Source of the DNA: Massilia kyonggiensis
Lineage (GTDB): Bacteria > Pseudomonadota > Gammaproteobacteria > Burkholderiales > Burkholderiaceae_D
DNA length: 64,000 nt
NCBI RefSeq assembly: GCF_024756235.1
Contig: NZ_JANUGY010000005.1
Span: 124,001 to 188,000, forward strand
Reading direction: 5' to 3'
The number at the start of each line of letters is the position of its first letter. Positions within the stretch are counted from its first letter, which is position 1. Shown piece by piece: positions 7,313 through 16,664 of this stretch. Made by a program: the position numbers and the translations under genes. The notes under the pieces were generated by a model that saw nothing but the letters and a program-made list of their open reading frames with translations, was not told the origin of the DNA and did no database searches.

Positions 7313-7939
7313 ATGGATGGCTTCGCTCTTGCGCAAGTACCTCTGTCCATTGTTGAGCAAAAGATGGTGAACGATGTTCGTAAGAAGCTCGTAGGGGCAC
7401 AAGACTATGAGGGTAAGGTTAAAAACTGGTTTGATCTACTCGTCGTTCGCCTTTGCAAGTTCCTCACATTCCGCGTTGATGCCGGCACGATGAAAGACCA
7501 CTTCCGCTATCTTAAAAGGGTCGATGACCGAACGAAGTTGCCGCATGAGTCCGAACTTCAAAAGGACCTATTTGACTTCTTGCTGAGCACTACTATTTCC
7601 CCTTTGTTAGAGGTGCCGCACATCGCTGCTGGACGTACAGACATCTATCTGCCCTTCGCCGGCTTCAGATTTATCATTGAGGTCAAAAGGTCAACTTCGG
7701 TAGTTTGGTCTTGTTTCAGTGCCCGTCCACACTCCCGTCAGGCGGCTGCGTATAGCACTGCGGATGTGCGCCTGGGAGTGTTGGCGACTTTAGACCTTTC
7801 AGTTCGCGAGCCTGGGGTGCCTCATGTATCAGAGTGTTTTGGCGTAATCCGGCGCAAACTATCACGCTCCGATGAGAGGACGGTCGTTTTCCTACGCGTT
7901 CCAGGGAATAGGCTTTCACCTTCAACTTTGTCAAATTAA
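7313..7939 (+). CDS. PD-(D/E)XK nuclease domain, effector of the ABC system
   Basis: From ATG 7313 this is a 208-aa protein; the frame is open back to 7166 but has no ATG, GTG or TTG before 7313. The ATG at 7313 has no ribosome-binding site, which supports production as a C-terminal extension of the upstream protein. The catalytic core is GRTDIYLPF followed by FRFIIEVKR: the Asp, then Glu-x-Lys about twelve residues on, of restriction-endonuclease-like folds, with strands and helices as expected. A later helix, RQAAAYSTADVRLGVLATLD, matches the usual post-ExK region where a Gln or Tyr aids catalysis. It is likely a DNA-cleaving effector. It ends the operon before the tRNA array. Confidence 0.7.
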   Translation: MDGFALAQVPLSIVEQKMVNDVRKKLVGAQDYEGKVKNWFDLLVVRLCKFLTFRVDAGTMKDHFRYLKRVDDRTKLPHESELQKDLFDFLLSTTISPLLEVPHIAAGRTDIYLPFAGFRFIIEVKRSTSVVWSCFSARPHSRQAAAYSTADVRLGVLATLDLSVREPGVPHVSECFGVIRRKLSRSDERTVVFLRVPGNRLSPSTLSN

Positions 7940-8007
7940 TGGTGCTACTGAAGATTGGTTGTGGAGCACAGTATATGTCGAGCGCGCAGTCATGATTTCG
8001 TTGACAG

Positions 8008-8095
8008 GTGGCGCTGGTGGCAAAAAGTGGCATATACGCAGCCACATATATATTTTTCGTGGCTCGTCTTGAGAGACTTGCCACTGATCTGCCAC
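8008..8095. repeat. Cluster of GTGGC/GCCAC pentamers at island end
   Basis: Seven copies of GTGGC or its complement GCCAC lie within 88 bp. GTGGC is at 8008, 8017, 8027 and 8059; GCCAC is at 8041, 8080 and 8091. The last two belong to a TGCCACT pair spaced 11 bp apart (one helical turn). AGCCAC/GTGGCT at 8040-8064 can form a stem. Such spacing near a tRNA recalls recombinase arm-type sites, but no integrase lies in the window. The stretch 7940-8107 contains no gene. Confidence 0.4.
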
Positions 8096-8107
8096 TAGCC
8101 TGCCGAC

Positions 8108-8135
8108 AAAAAAAATAGCGGGTGCATAGCCCGCT
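8108..8135 (-). terminator. Rho-independent terminator of the tRNA-Pro array
   Basis: Read on the minus strand, a six-pair stem AGCGGG/CCCGCT with a seven-base loop is followed by an A and a run of eight T. It begins 19 nt beyond the 3' end of the last tRNA. A T-run on the other side (8137-8141) means it could also stop plus-strand transcription from the nuclease gene. Confidence 0.75.
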
Positions 8136-8154
8136 GTTTTTACTATGGAATTCG

Positions 8155-8233
8155 TGGTCGAGGTGTGAGAGGATTCGAACCTCCGGCCTCTACGTCCCGA
8201 ACGTAGCGCTCTACCGGGCTAAGCTACACCCCG
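8155..8233 (-). tRNA. tRNA-Pro(CGG), altered acceptor arm (possible pseudo-tRNA)
   Basis: The 5' two-thirds of this copy are identical to the two copies beside it, including the anticodon loop TTCGGGA (anticodon CGG) and the T-loop TTCGAAT, and CCA is encoded. The 3' acceptor strand differs: two extra bases (CA) sit between the T-stem and the acceptor strand, and one C-to-T change turns pair 3-70 into G-U. G3-U70 is the alanine identity pair of tRNA-Ala, so if matured it might be mischarged; the insertion more likely makes it poorly functional. It is the copy next to the accessory island, and integrative elements commonly enter at tRNA 3' ends. Confidence 0.75.
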
Positions 8234-8265
8234 ACTGGTATTGATACTGCTGAGGGAGAAAAACA

Positions 8266-8344
<79 letters not shown>

Positions 8345-8375
8345 ACTGGTATGGATACTTCTGAGGGGAAAAACA

Positions 8376-8454
<79 letters not shown>

Positions 8455-8494
8455 ACTGTTTGAGACTTCGTCGCCGAAATCTCGGGAAGGCATT

Positions 8495-8523
8495 ACTATA
8501 GTTGCCTCAATGGTTCCTGTCAA
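8495..8523 (-). promoter_or_regulatory. Sigma70 promoter of the tRNA-Pro array
   Basis: On the minus strand a perfect -35 TTGACA (8523-8518) is followed after exactly 17 nt by a -10 TATAGT (8500-8495). Predicted initiation falls near 8488, about 35 nt before the first tRNA. The -35 lies inside the last codons of ispB, which is on the same strand. Confidence 0.75.
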
Positions 8524-9496
8524 CAGCGAAGGTGCATAACTGCAGGAGGCTGTCCTTGTATTCGCTCGACGGCAAGTCGGCGATCGCGGCGGCCGCGCGG
8601 CGTGCCGCGGTCTCCGCTTCGCGGCGCGTGAAGTCCAGCGCGCCGCTGCTCGTGACGGCCGCCAGCACGGCGTCGAAATGGGTTTCGTCGCCCTGTTCGA
8701 TGCAGGTGCGGATCAGTTCGCGCTGCTCCGGCGTGCCGTTTTCCATCACGTAGATCAGCGGCAAGGTCGGCTTGCCTTCACGCAGGTCGTCGCCCACGTT
8801 CTTGCCGATCTCGGCGGCGTCGCCCGCGTAGTCGAGCACGTCGTCGATCAGCTGGAATGCCGTGCCCAGCGAGCGGCCGTATTCGCCGGCCGCTTCGATC
8901 TGCGCGTCGTTCGCGCCGGCCACGAGGGCGCCCAGTTGCGCAGCCGCCTCGAACAGCTTGGCCGTCTTCGAGCGGATCACGCGCAGGTAGCTGTCCTGCG
9001 TGACGTCCGGATCGTGCATGTTCAGCAGTTGCAGCACTTCGCCTTCCGCGATGACGGTCGTGGCGCGCGACAGGATCTGCATGACGCGCATGTTGTCCAG
9101 GCTCGTCATCATCTCGAACGAACGCGAGTACAGGTAGTCGCCGACCAGCACCGACGCGGCGTTGCCGAACATGGCGTTGGCCGTCTGGCGGCCCCGGCGC
9201 ATCGACGATTCGTCGACGACGTCGTCGTGCAGCAGGGTGGCGGTGTGGATGAATTCCACGACGGCCGCCAGTTCGTGGTGGCCGGCGCCCTGGTAGCCGT
9301 AGGCGTTTGCCAGCAGCAGGACCAGCACGGGGCGAATCCGCTTGCCGCCGGCACTGATGATGTACTCGGCGATCTGGTTCACCAGCGCGACTTCGGACTG
9401 CAACCGCTCGCGGATCACCGTGTTGACGGCCTCCATGTCTGCTGCGATCGTGCGGGTGATGGGGTTCTGTTGTGCGGTTTGGGTGGCGGCGGACAA
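8507..9496 (-). CDS. ispB: Octaprenyl diphosphate synthase
   Basis: A trans-isoprenyl diphosphate synthase that extends farnesyl diphosphate with IPP to make the ubiquinone side chain. Both Asp-rich motifs are present: LLHDDVVDES (first, DDxxD) and QLIDDVLDYAGD (second). The GGKRIRP substrate-binding motif lies near the N-terminus. The frame is open further upstream, but the likely start is TTG at 9496: it has an AGCAGG site upstream and gives a 329-aa protein, the usual family length, beginning SAATQTAQQN. It is transcribed away from rplU, an arrangement shared by many beta- and gammaproteobacteria. The product may also supply polyprenyl chains to the locus at 13878, though undecaprenyl chains come from a different enzyme. 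Confidence 0.92.
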   Translation of the reverse strand: MSAATQTAQQNPITRTIAADMEAVNTVIRERLQSEVALVNQIAEYIISAGGKRIRPVLVLLLANAYGYQGAGHHELAAVVEFIHTATLLHDDVVDESSMRRGRQTANAMFGNAASVLVGDYLYSRSFEMMTSLDNMRVMQILSRATTVIAEGEVLQLLNMHDPDVTQDSYLRVIRSKTAKLFEAAAQLGALVAGANDAQIEAAGEYGRSLGTAFQLIDDVLDYAGDAAEIGKNVGDDLREGKPTLPLIYVMENGTPEQRELIRTCIEQGDETHFDAVLAAVTSSGALDFTRREAETAARRAAAAIADLPSSEYKDSLLQLCTFAVDRNH

Positions 9497-9629
9497 GGCG
9501 GACCTGCTGACGTTGGATGCGGATAGATTTTGTTGAGTCGCGATTATACGACATGCAAGCAAAAGGCGTCCTTTTTCCCAGTGGCGCCAGAGGCCAGGCC
9601 CCGAGGCCTGCCGCGCCACCACAACCGTT

Positions 9630-9658
9630 TTGACGCTGCGCACCATTCCATGTATAAT
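9630..9658 (+). promoter_or_regulatory. Sigma70 promoter of rplU-rpmA
   Basis: TTGACG (9630-9635) and TATAAT (9653-9658) are separated by 17 nt, close to consensus. Initiation would fall near 9665, giving a leader of about 75 nt before rplU. It points away from ispB, so the 240-bp intergenic region serves both directions. Confidence 0.8.
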
Positions 9659-9738
9659 CCTCTGTTCCCCGAATCCCCGGCTGTTTACCTCGCCAAGACG
9701 ACGGGAATATTTCTTAACAATCAATGAGGTTTCAAATC

Positions 9739-10050
9739 ATGTACGCGGTCATAAAAACCGGTGGCAAGCAATACAAAGTTGTCGCTGGCGAAAAACTCAA
9801 AGTAGAACAGATACCGGCAGACATTGGTTCCGAACTCACTATCGATCAGGTTCTCGCCGTCGGCGAGGGCGAGAGCATCAAGTTTGGTGCTCCGCTGGTG
9901 GAAGGTGCTTCGGTTCGCGTGACTGTTGTTTCGCATGGTCGTCACGACAAAGTGCGTATCTTCAAGATGCGTCGTCGTAAGCACTACCAGAAGCGTCAGG
10001 GCCACCGCCAGAACTACACCGAAATCCAAGTGGTTGCGATCAACGGCTAA
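9739..10050 (+). CDS. rplU: 50S ribosomal protein L21
   Basis: A 103-aa protein with the standard L21 start [14 protein letters not shown] and the basic [14 protein letters not shown] region that contacts 23S rRNA. An in-frame ATG at 9724 would add five residues (MRFQI), but L21 proteins begin at MYAVI, and GAGG lies upstream of 9739. It heads a unit with rpmA; obgE follows after terminator-like hairpins. Confidence 0.96.
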   Translation: MYAVIKTGGKQYKVVAGEKLKVEQIPADIGSELTIDQVLAVGEGESIKFGAPLVEGASVRVTVVSHGRHDKVRIFKMRRRKHYQKRQGHRQNYTEIQVVAING

Positions 10051-10092
10051 TCGCCGCGCGTCCCTTCTTCAGCTAATCAAGGAGCATTTGAA

Positions 10093-10365
10093 ATGGCACA
10101 CAAAAAAGGCGGCGGCACTACGCGAAACGGCCGTGACTCAGAAAGCAAACGCCTCGGCGTGAAAGTCTACGGCGGCCAGGCGATCAACGCCGGCGGCATC
10201 ATCGTGCGTCAGCGCGGTACCCAGGTTCGTCCGGGCACCAACGTTGGCCTGGGCAAGGACCACACCCTGTTCGCCCTGGTCGATGGCACGGTCAAGTTCG
10301 TCAAGCAAGGCGTCGGTTCGAAGCAGTACGTGACCGTCGTTGCTGCTGAAGCAGTCGCTGCTTAA
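10093..10365 (+). CDS. rpmA: 50S ribosomal protein L27
   Basis: A 90-aa protein beginning [19 protein letters not shown], the flexible N-terminal tail of L27 that reaches the peptidyl transferase centre. The central [16 protein letters not shown] motif is fully conserved. It lies 42 nt after rplU with an AAGGAG site. No N-terminal extension needing proteolytic removal (as in Firmicutes) is present. Confidence 0.96.
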   Translation: MAHKKGGGTTRNGRDSESKRLGVKVYGGQAINAGGIIVRQRGTQVRPGTNVGLGKDHTLFALVDGTVKFVKQGVGSKQYVTVVAAEAVAA

Positions 10366-10375
10366 TTGCGGCACA

Positions 10376-11687
<1,312 letters not shown>

Positions 11688-11691
11688 GGCG

Positions 11692-12132
11692 TTGGCAGTC
11701 CCCTTCGCCCACATCGCCAACGCGGCCCTGCGCGCGCACCTGCGCGGCAGGCTGCTGTCGTTCGCGGCCACCGCGCACTCGCTGGCCGCCCTCGCGGCGC
11801 TGCTGAATCCGGACCGCGTGGCGGATGCGATGGGACTGTTCCTCGTCGGCGTAAACGGCTACAGCCAGTTCTACGCCCTCTACGTCGGAGTGCGCCTCGC
11901 CACCGCGGGGCTGGCTCTGCTGGCGGCCAGGCAGGGCGACCAGCCCATCCTCGGCGACCTCGCAGCATTGTTCATCCTGGCGCAGCCGGTCGGCCGCCTC
12001 GTCGCGGCCTTCGCGATCGGCCTGCCCCAGGGCTTATTGTTCGTCGTCAGCGGGATCGAGCTGGCGGTCGGCCTGGCGCTGATCGGCCTGCGCCCGCATG
12101 GACGCTTCCTGTCAATCCGACCGTCGCCATGA
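11692..12132 (+). CDS. Small membrane protein, DUF4345-like
   Basis: A 146-aa hydrophobic protein with about four membrane helices (residues ~20-38, ~45-80, ~85-110, ~115-135) and a motif [19 protein letters not shown] reminiscent of DUF4345 proteins. The start is TTG 11692, 4 nt after obgE stops. The stop overlaps the proB start (ATGA), so it is translated as part of the obgE-proB run. Function unknown; the family call is tentative. Confidence 0.65.
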   Translation: MAVPFAHIANAALRAHLRGRLLSFAATAHSLAALAALLNPDRVADAMGLFLVGVNGYSQFYALYVGVRLATAGLALLAARQGDQPILGDLAALFILAQPVGRLVAAFAIGLPQGLLFVVSGIELAVGLALIGLRPHGRFLSIRPSP

Positions 12133-13247
12133 ACTCCGTCCTCCAGTCCTCCAGCCGCATCATCGTCAAAGTCGGCTCCTCGCTCGTCACCAACGAAGGC
12201 CGCGGCCTCGATCACGAGGCCATCGCGCGCTGGGCCGCGCAGATCTCGTCGCTCCGTTCGCTCGGCAAGGAAGTCGTGCTCGTGTCCTCCGGCGCCATCG
12301 CCGAAGGCATGCTGCGCCTGGGTTTTACGTCCCGCCCGACCGACATCCACGAACTGCAGGCCTGCGCCGCGTGCGGCCAGATGGGCCTCGCGCAGATCTA
12401 CGAGACGAGCTTCCGCAGCCACGGCGTGAAAACGGCGCAGGTGCTGCTCACGCACGCCGACCTTGCGGACCGCGAACGCTACCTGAACGCGCGCTCCACG
12501 CTCACGACCTTGCTGGGGCTGGGCGTCGTCCCGATCATCAACGAGAACGACACCGTCGTCACGGACGAAATCAAGTTCGGCGACAACGACACCTTGGGCG
12601 CGCTCGTCGCCAACCTGATCGAGGCGGATGCCCTCGTGATCCTGACCGACCAGAAGGGCCTGTATTCGGCCGATCCGCGCAAGGATCCGTCCGCGCGCCT
12701 GATCGAAGAAGCGCAGGCCGGCGACACGTCGCTGGAAGCGATGGCCGGCGGCGCGGGCAGCAGCATCGGCCGCGGCGGCATGCTGACGAAGGTGCTGGCC
12801 GCCAAGCGCGCCGCGCGTTCGGGGGCGCACACCGTGATCGCGTGGGGCCGCGAAGACAACGTCCTCACGCGCCTCGCGCACGGCGAAGCGATCGGCACGC
12901 AGTTGACGGCGCCGACCGCGCGCCTGACCGCGCGCCGCCAGTGGATGATCGACCACCTGCACACGGCCGGCCAGCTCGTGCTGGACGCGGGCGCCGTGCA
13001 GAAGCTGGTGAAGGAAGGGAAATCGCTGCTGCCGATCGGCGTGACGGCCGTGCGCGGCGAATTCGGCCGCGGCGCCCTCGTGGGCTGCGTGGACGAGGCC
13101 GGCAACGAGATCGCGCGCGGCCTCACCAATTACACGAGCGGCGAAGTCAAACGCATCATGCGTCACTCCTCCAGCGAGATCGAGGGCATCCTCGGTTATG
13201 TCGAGGCGCCCGAGCTGGTGCACCGCGATAACCTGGTCCTGATCTGA
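12129..13247 (+). CDS. proB: Glutamate 5-kinase
   Basis: A 372-aa enzyme that phosphorylates glutamate in the first step of proline synthesis. The amino acid kinase domain shows [12 protein letters not shown] at the N-terminus, [11 protein letters not shown], the [17 protein letters not shown] substrate loop, and [23 protein letters not shown] domain occupies roughly residues 275-360. Length and domain order match the bacterial family. It is probably feedback-regulated by proline, as in relatives. It follows obgE, a common Burkholderiales arrangement. Confidence 0.95.
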   Translation: MNSVLQSSSRIIVKVGSSLVTNEGRGLDHEAIARWAAQISSLRSLGKEVVLVSSGAIAEGMLRLGFTSRPTDIHELQACAACGQMGLAQIYETSFRSHGVKTAQVLLTHADLADRERYLNARSTLTTLLGLGVVPIINENDTVVTDEIKFGDNDTLGALVANLIEADALVILTDQKGLYSADPRKDPSARLIEEAQAGDTSLEAMAGGAGSSIGRGGMLTKVLAAKRAARSGAHTVIAWGREDNVLTRLAHGEAIGTQLTAPTARLTARRQWMIDHLHTAGQLVLDAGAVQKLVKEGKSLLPIGVTAVRGEFGRGALVGCVDEAGNEIARGLTNYTSGEVKRIMRHSSSEIEGILGYVEAPELVHRDNLVLI

Positions 13248-13253
13248 TCTGGC

Positions 13254-13286
13254 GTCACGCGTTGGCGGAGGCCGCCCACGCGTGAC
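13254..13286. terminator. Strong hairpin after proB
   Basis: GTCACGCGT (13254-13262) pairs perfectly with ACGCGTGAC (13278-13286), and GGCGG/CCGCC extends the stem inside. There is no T-run, so it may act as an mRNA end-stabiliser or a Rho-assisted terminator. It lies between proB and the convergent VOC gene. Confidence 0.5.
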
Positions 13287-13358
13287 GTTACCTGGCCAGC
13301 ACGGCGTTCACCCAGCGCATAGCAGCAGAAAATCGACGCCACGCCTTGTGTCGTCCTT

Positions 13359-13751
13359 TCAGGCCGGATCGTGGCACACCACGCACAGCTTGTTGCCGTC
13401 CGGGTCGCGCACATAGGCGCCGTAATAGTGCTCGTGGTAGTGGGGACGCAGGCCGGGCGCGCCCTCGCCGCTGCCGCCGTGCGCCAGCGCGATGCCATAC
13501 GCCGCATCGACGGCCGCGCGGTCGGGCGCGAGCAGGGCCGTCATCTGGCCGTTGCCCGCCGCGTGCGGGTTGCCGTCGTACGGCGCGCCGATCAGGAACA
13601 GGGGGCGCGGCTGCCCAGGTCGCTGCCAGCCCGCCCACGGACGCGACCGGTCGCAGAAGCGCGCTTCCAGGCCCAGCGCCGCCAGCAACGGTTGGTAGAA
13701 CGCGAGCGCCCGGTCGAAATCGCCGACGCCGATGAAGACATGGGAAAACAT
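13359..13751 (-). CDS. VOC-family (glyoxalase-like) protein
   Basis: A 130-aa single VOC domain beginning MFSHVFIGVGDFDRALAFYQ, with the His near the N-terminus and HYHEHYYGAYVRDPDGNKL near the C-terminus, typical of the beta-alpha-beta-beta-beta fold that binds a divalent metal. Substrate unknown; relatives include dioxygenases, fosfomycin-type resistance proteins and lactoylglutathione lyase-like proteins. It stands alone on the minus strand between proB and the glycan locus. Confidence 0.85.
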   Translation of the reverse strand: MFSHVFIGVGDFDRALAFYQPLLAALGLEARFCDRSRPWAGWQRPGQPRPLFLIGAPYDGNPHAAGNGQMTALLAPDRAAVDAAYGIALAHGGSGEGAPGLRPHYHEHYYGAYVRDPDGNKLCVVCHDPA

Positions 13752-13842
13752 CGTCGCCTCATCGTGAAAAAAGATGACAAATCGTTACAATAAAGCCCCG
13801 ACACGCAAGGCTGAAATCAAGAAGCCATTCATATTGCTCGGT

Positions 13843-13848
13843 TATAAT
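13843..13848 (+). promoter_or_regulatory. -10 element of the glycan locus
   Basis: A consensus TATAAT lies 30 nt before the GTG start of the HAD-UbiA gene, in an AT-rich patch. No matching -35 is visible at 16-18 nt, so an activator may be needed. The same patch (13752-13877) must also carry the VOC gene promoter. Confidence 0.45.
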
Positions 13849-13877
13849 ACTGAACTTTTGCTATTAAGTATTTCACA

Positions 13878-15365
13878 GTGTCTGGCGGTACATACCTCAT
13901 GAGTCCGTCAGTCTTCCCGCAGGACATTCAATTGAACACGGCCCCTTTGATCGTCGACCTGGACGGTACGCTGATCCATACCGACATGCTGCACGAATCC
14001 GCGCTGCGGGTCTCGCGCGACCGTCCGCTGGACGTGTTGCGCATCCCGCTGTGGCTTCTGCAAGGCAAGGCCGTGCTGAAAAGCGAGCTGGCCAGCCGCA
14101 GCAGTTTCGACGCGTCGCTGCTGCCGTATAACGAATCGCTGCTGGCCTGGCTCAAGGAAGAGCGCGCGGCCGGCCGCCGCATCGTGCTGTGCACGGCGTC
14201 CGACCGCTCGATCGCGCAAGCGGTGGCGGACCACCTCGGCGTCTTCGACGACGTCCTGGCCAGCGACGGCGCCGTCAACCTCGCCGGCGACAACAAGGCG
14301 GACGCGCTGGCGCAGCACTACGGCCACGGCAACTTCGACTACGTCGGCAATTCCAGCGCCGACCTCAAGGTGTGGCGCCGCGCGCGCAAGGCGATCGTCG
14401 TCAACGGCGCCCGCGGGCTGGCGCGCAAGGCGGCGGAACTGTGCAACGTCGAGCGCGAATTCCCGCCGCAACCGCGCGGCTTCGCGGCCTGGCGCAAGGT
14501 GCTGCGCGTGCACCAGTGGATGAAGAACCTGCTGCTGTTCGTGCCGCTGCTGGCCGCGCACCGCATCGCCGACGTCGACGGCTGGCTGACCCTCGTGCTG
14601 GCCTTCGTCTCGTTCAGCCTGTGCGCGTCGACCGTCTACATCGCCAACGATTTATTGGACCTGGAGAGCGACCGCGCCCACCCGCGCAAGCGCCTGCGCC
14701 CGTTCGCATCCGGCGCCGTGCCGGCCTGGCAGGGCGTCGTGCTCGCGCCCGTGCTGCTCGCCGTCAGCCTCGCGCTTGGGGCCTTCGTCGGCGGGACGTT
14801 CCTGCCCTGGCTCCTGTTCTATTTCGTGCTCACGTGCGTGTACTCGTGGGGCCTGAAGCGCGTGATCCTCCTCGACTGCATCACGCTCGCCATGCTGTAC
14901 ACGTTGCGCATCACGGCCGGCGCGGCCGCGCTGTCGATGCCGCTGTCGTTCTGGCTGCTGGCGTTCTCCGTGTTCCTGTTCCTGTCGCTGGCGTTCGTGA
15001 AGCGCTATGCGGAGCTGAAATCGCAGGCGCTGTCCGGCAAGGAGAAAGTGCATGGCCGCGGCTATTACACGAGCGACGAGCCGCTCGTGCTGAACCTTGG
15101 CGTGACGGCCGGCTACGCGTCCGCCGTCGTGCTGGCGCTGTACCTGAACAGCGAGGTCGTGCTCGAACTGTACGAGCGCCCGGAAGCCGTGTGGGGCGCC
15201 GTGCCAGTGCTGATCTTCTGGATCAGCTGGATCTGGATGCAGGCGCACCGCGGCCACATGCACGACGATCCCGTGGTGTTCGCCGTGAAGGACCGCGCCA
15301 GCCAGCTGGCCGGACTCGCATTCGGCGCCGCGCTCGTCGTCGGCGCGCTCGGGTGGCCATGGTAA
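13878..15365 (+). CDS. HAD phosphatase-UbiA prenyltransferase fusion (DPPR synthase/phosphatase-like)
   Basis: This 495-aa protein joins two activities. Residues ~20-200 are a HAD hydrolase with LIVDLDGTLIHTD (Asp27/Asp29), an LCTASDRS motif II and a C-terminal GDNKADAL loop. Residues ~205-495 are a UbiA-type membrane prenyltransferase with about eight helices, starting VLRVHQWMKNLLLF and carrying the metal-binding NDLLDLESDRAHP. In mycobacteria, separate UbiA (Rv3806c) and phosphatase (Rv3807c) proteins make decaprenyl-phosphoribose from PRPP; here both would be one polypeptide. The start is GTG 13878; ATG 13899 is an alternative. The DprE1- and DprE2-like genes directly downstream strongly support this role. 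The last codons overlap the next gene by 7 nt. Confidence 0.85.
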   Translation: MSGGTYLMSPSVFPQDIQLNTAPLIVDLDGTLIHTDMLHESALRVSRDRPLDVLRIPLWLLQGKAVLKSELASRSSFDASLLPYNESLLAWLKEERAAGRRIVLCTASDRSIAQAVADHLGVFDDVLASDGAVNLAGDNKADALAQHYGHGNFDYVGNSSADLKVWRRARKAIVVNGARGLARKAAELCNVEREFPPQPRGFAAWRKVLRVHQWMKNLLLFVPLLAAHRIADVDGWLTLVLAFVSFSLCASTVYIANDLLDLESDRAHPRKRLRPFASGAVPAWQGVVLAPVLLAVSLALGAFVGGTFLPWLLFYFVLTCVYSWGLKRVILLDCITLAMLYTLRITAGAAALSMPLSFWLLAFSVFLFLSLAFVKRYAELKSQALSGKEKVHGRGYYTSDEPLVLNLGVTAGYASAVVLALYLNSEVVLELYERPEAVWGAVPVLIFWISWIWMQAHRGHMHDDPVVFAVKDRASQLAGLAFGAALVVGALGWPW

Positions 15366-16663
15366 GAGTCTCGTCGTGGGGAAGGCTGGACAGCCACGAA
15401 CACGACCTGGTCCCGCTGTCCGACCGCGACCAGGCCGTACAGGTCGTACGCGCCGTCGCGGGCAGCCGCGGCCTTGCGCAGGGCAATGCGCGCAGCTACG
15501 GCGACGTGTGCCTGAACCCGGACGGCCGCCTGTGGCGCATGACGGGCCTGGACCGCTTCATCGCCTTCGACCCCGCCACCGGCCGCCTGCGCTGCGAGGC
15601 CGGCGTGCTGCTGCGCGACATCCAGCGCATGAGCATTGCCCACGGCTGGCTGCTGCCGGTGACGCCCGGCACGCAGATGATCACGGTCGGCGGCGCCATC
15701 GCCAACGACGTCCACGGCAAGAACCATCACGTGCTGGGTTCCTTCGGCGACCACGTGCTCGGCCTGCGTCTTGCGCGCACGGACGGCCGCGTGATCGATT
15801 GCGGCCCCGACGTCGAGCCGGGCTGGTTCGCGGCAACCATCGGCGGGATGGGGCTGACGGGCGTGATCGTCGAGGCCGAGCTGCAGCTGCGGAGAGTCTC
15901 CGGCCCGTGGCTCGTGACGGACACGGTCCCGTACCGCAACCTCGACGAATTCTTCGCGCTGGCCGACAGCTCCGAGACCGGCTGGGAGCAGACGGTGTCG
16001 TGGGTCGACTGCCTGTCCGGCATCGGCCGCGGCCTGTTCTTCCGCGCGAACCTCGCCGGGATCCCGGACCGCGAAGCGCAATCCGGACGCAAACCGAAGC
16101 GCGTGCCGTTCGTGCCGCCCGTGTCGCTCGTGAACGCTTTGTCCCTGCGCGCGTTCAACGAGACCTATTTCCGCGCCAATGCGTGGAAGGCGGGCTACGC
16201 CATCGCGCACTTCGAGAAGTACACGTACCCGCTGGACAACCTGCACGACTGGAACCGCATGTACGGCCCGCGCGGGTTTTACCAGTACCAGAGCGTCGTG
16301 CCGCGCGAGGCCGGGCGCGCCGCGATCCAGGCGATGCTTGGCGCCATCAAGGCCTCGGGGCAGGGCTCGTTCCTCGCCGTGCTGAAGACGTTCGGCGACC
16401 GCGCGAGCCGCGGCATGATGAGTTTTCCGCGGCCGGGCGTCACGCTGGCGCTGGATTTTCCGAACCGCGGCGCGCAAACGCACGCGTTGTTCGAGCGCCT
16501 CGACGCCATCGTGCGCGACGCCGGCGGGCGCATCTACGCGGCCAAGGATGCGCGCATGCCGCGCGACCTGTTCGAATCGGGCTACCCGCGCCTGGCCGAA
16601 TTCTTGCAATACCGCGACCCGGGCATCAGCTCGTCGATGTCGCGCCGTCTGATAGGAAGCTGA
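15359..16663 (+). CDS. DprE1-like FAD oxidase (polyprenyl-P-ribose 2'-epimerase, oxidative half)
   Basis: A 434-aa FAD_binding_4 oxidoreductase. TPGTQMITVGGAIANDVHG followed by KNHH matches the DprE1 FAD-binding signature, and the C-terminal half keeps YPLDNLHDWNRMYGPRGF and IYAAKDAR. Lys396 in the latter is equivalent to the catalytic Lys418 of M. tuberculosis DprE1. The residue equivalent to Cys387, which covalently binds benzothiazinones, is Ala364 (GVTLALDFP); this alignment is from memory. The enzyme would oxidise polyprenyl-phosphoribose at C2 to a keto intermediate for the next gene product. The ATG at 15359 overlaps the previous stop, so translation is coupled. Confidence 0.88.
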   Translation: MVRVSSWGRLDSHEHDLVPLSDRDQAVQVVRAVAGSRGLAQGNARSYGDVCLNPDGRLWRMTGLDRFIAFDPATGRLRCEAGVLLRDIQRMSIAHGWLLPVTPGTQMITVGGAIANDVHGKNHHVLGSFGDHVLGLRLARTDGRVIDCGPDVEPGWFAATIGGMGLTGVIVEAELQLRRVSGPWLVTDTVPYRNLDEFFALADSSETGWEQTVSWVDCLSGIGRGLFFRANLAGIPDREAQSGRKPKRVPFVPPVSLVNALSLRAFNETYFRANAWKAGYAIAHFEKYTYPLDNLHDWNRMYGPRGFYQYQSVVPREAGRAAIQAMLGAIKASGQGSFLAVLKTFGDRASRGMMSFPRPGVTLALDFPNRGAQTHALFERLDAIVRDAGGRIYAAKDARMPRDLFESGYPRLAEFLQYRDPGISSSMSRRLIGS

Positions 16664-16664
16664 T

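Noticed and set aside
1..8100. Prophage
   Set aside because: No structural, terminase, integrase or lysis genes are visible; the content is nuclease and ATPase modules only.
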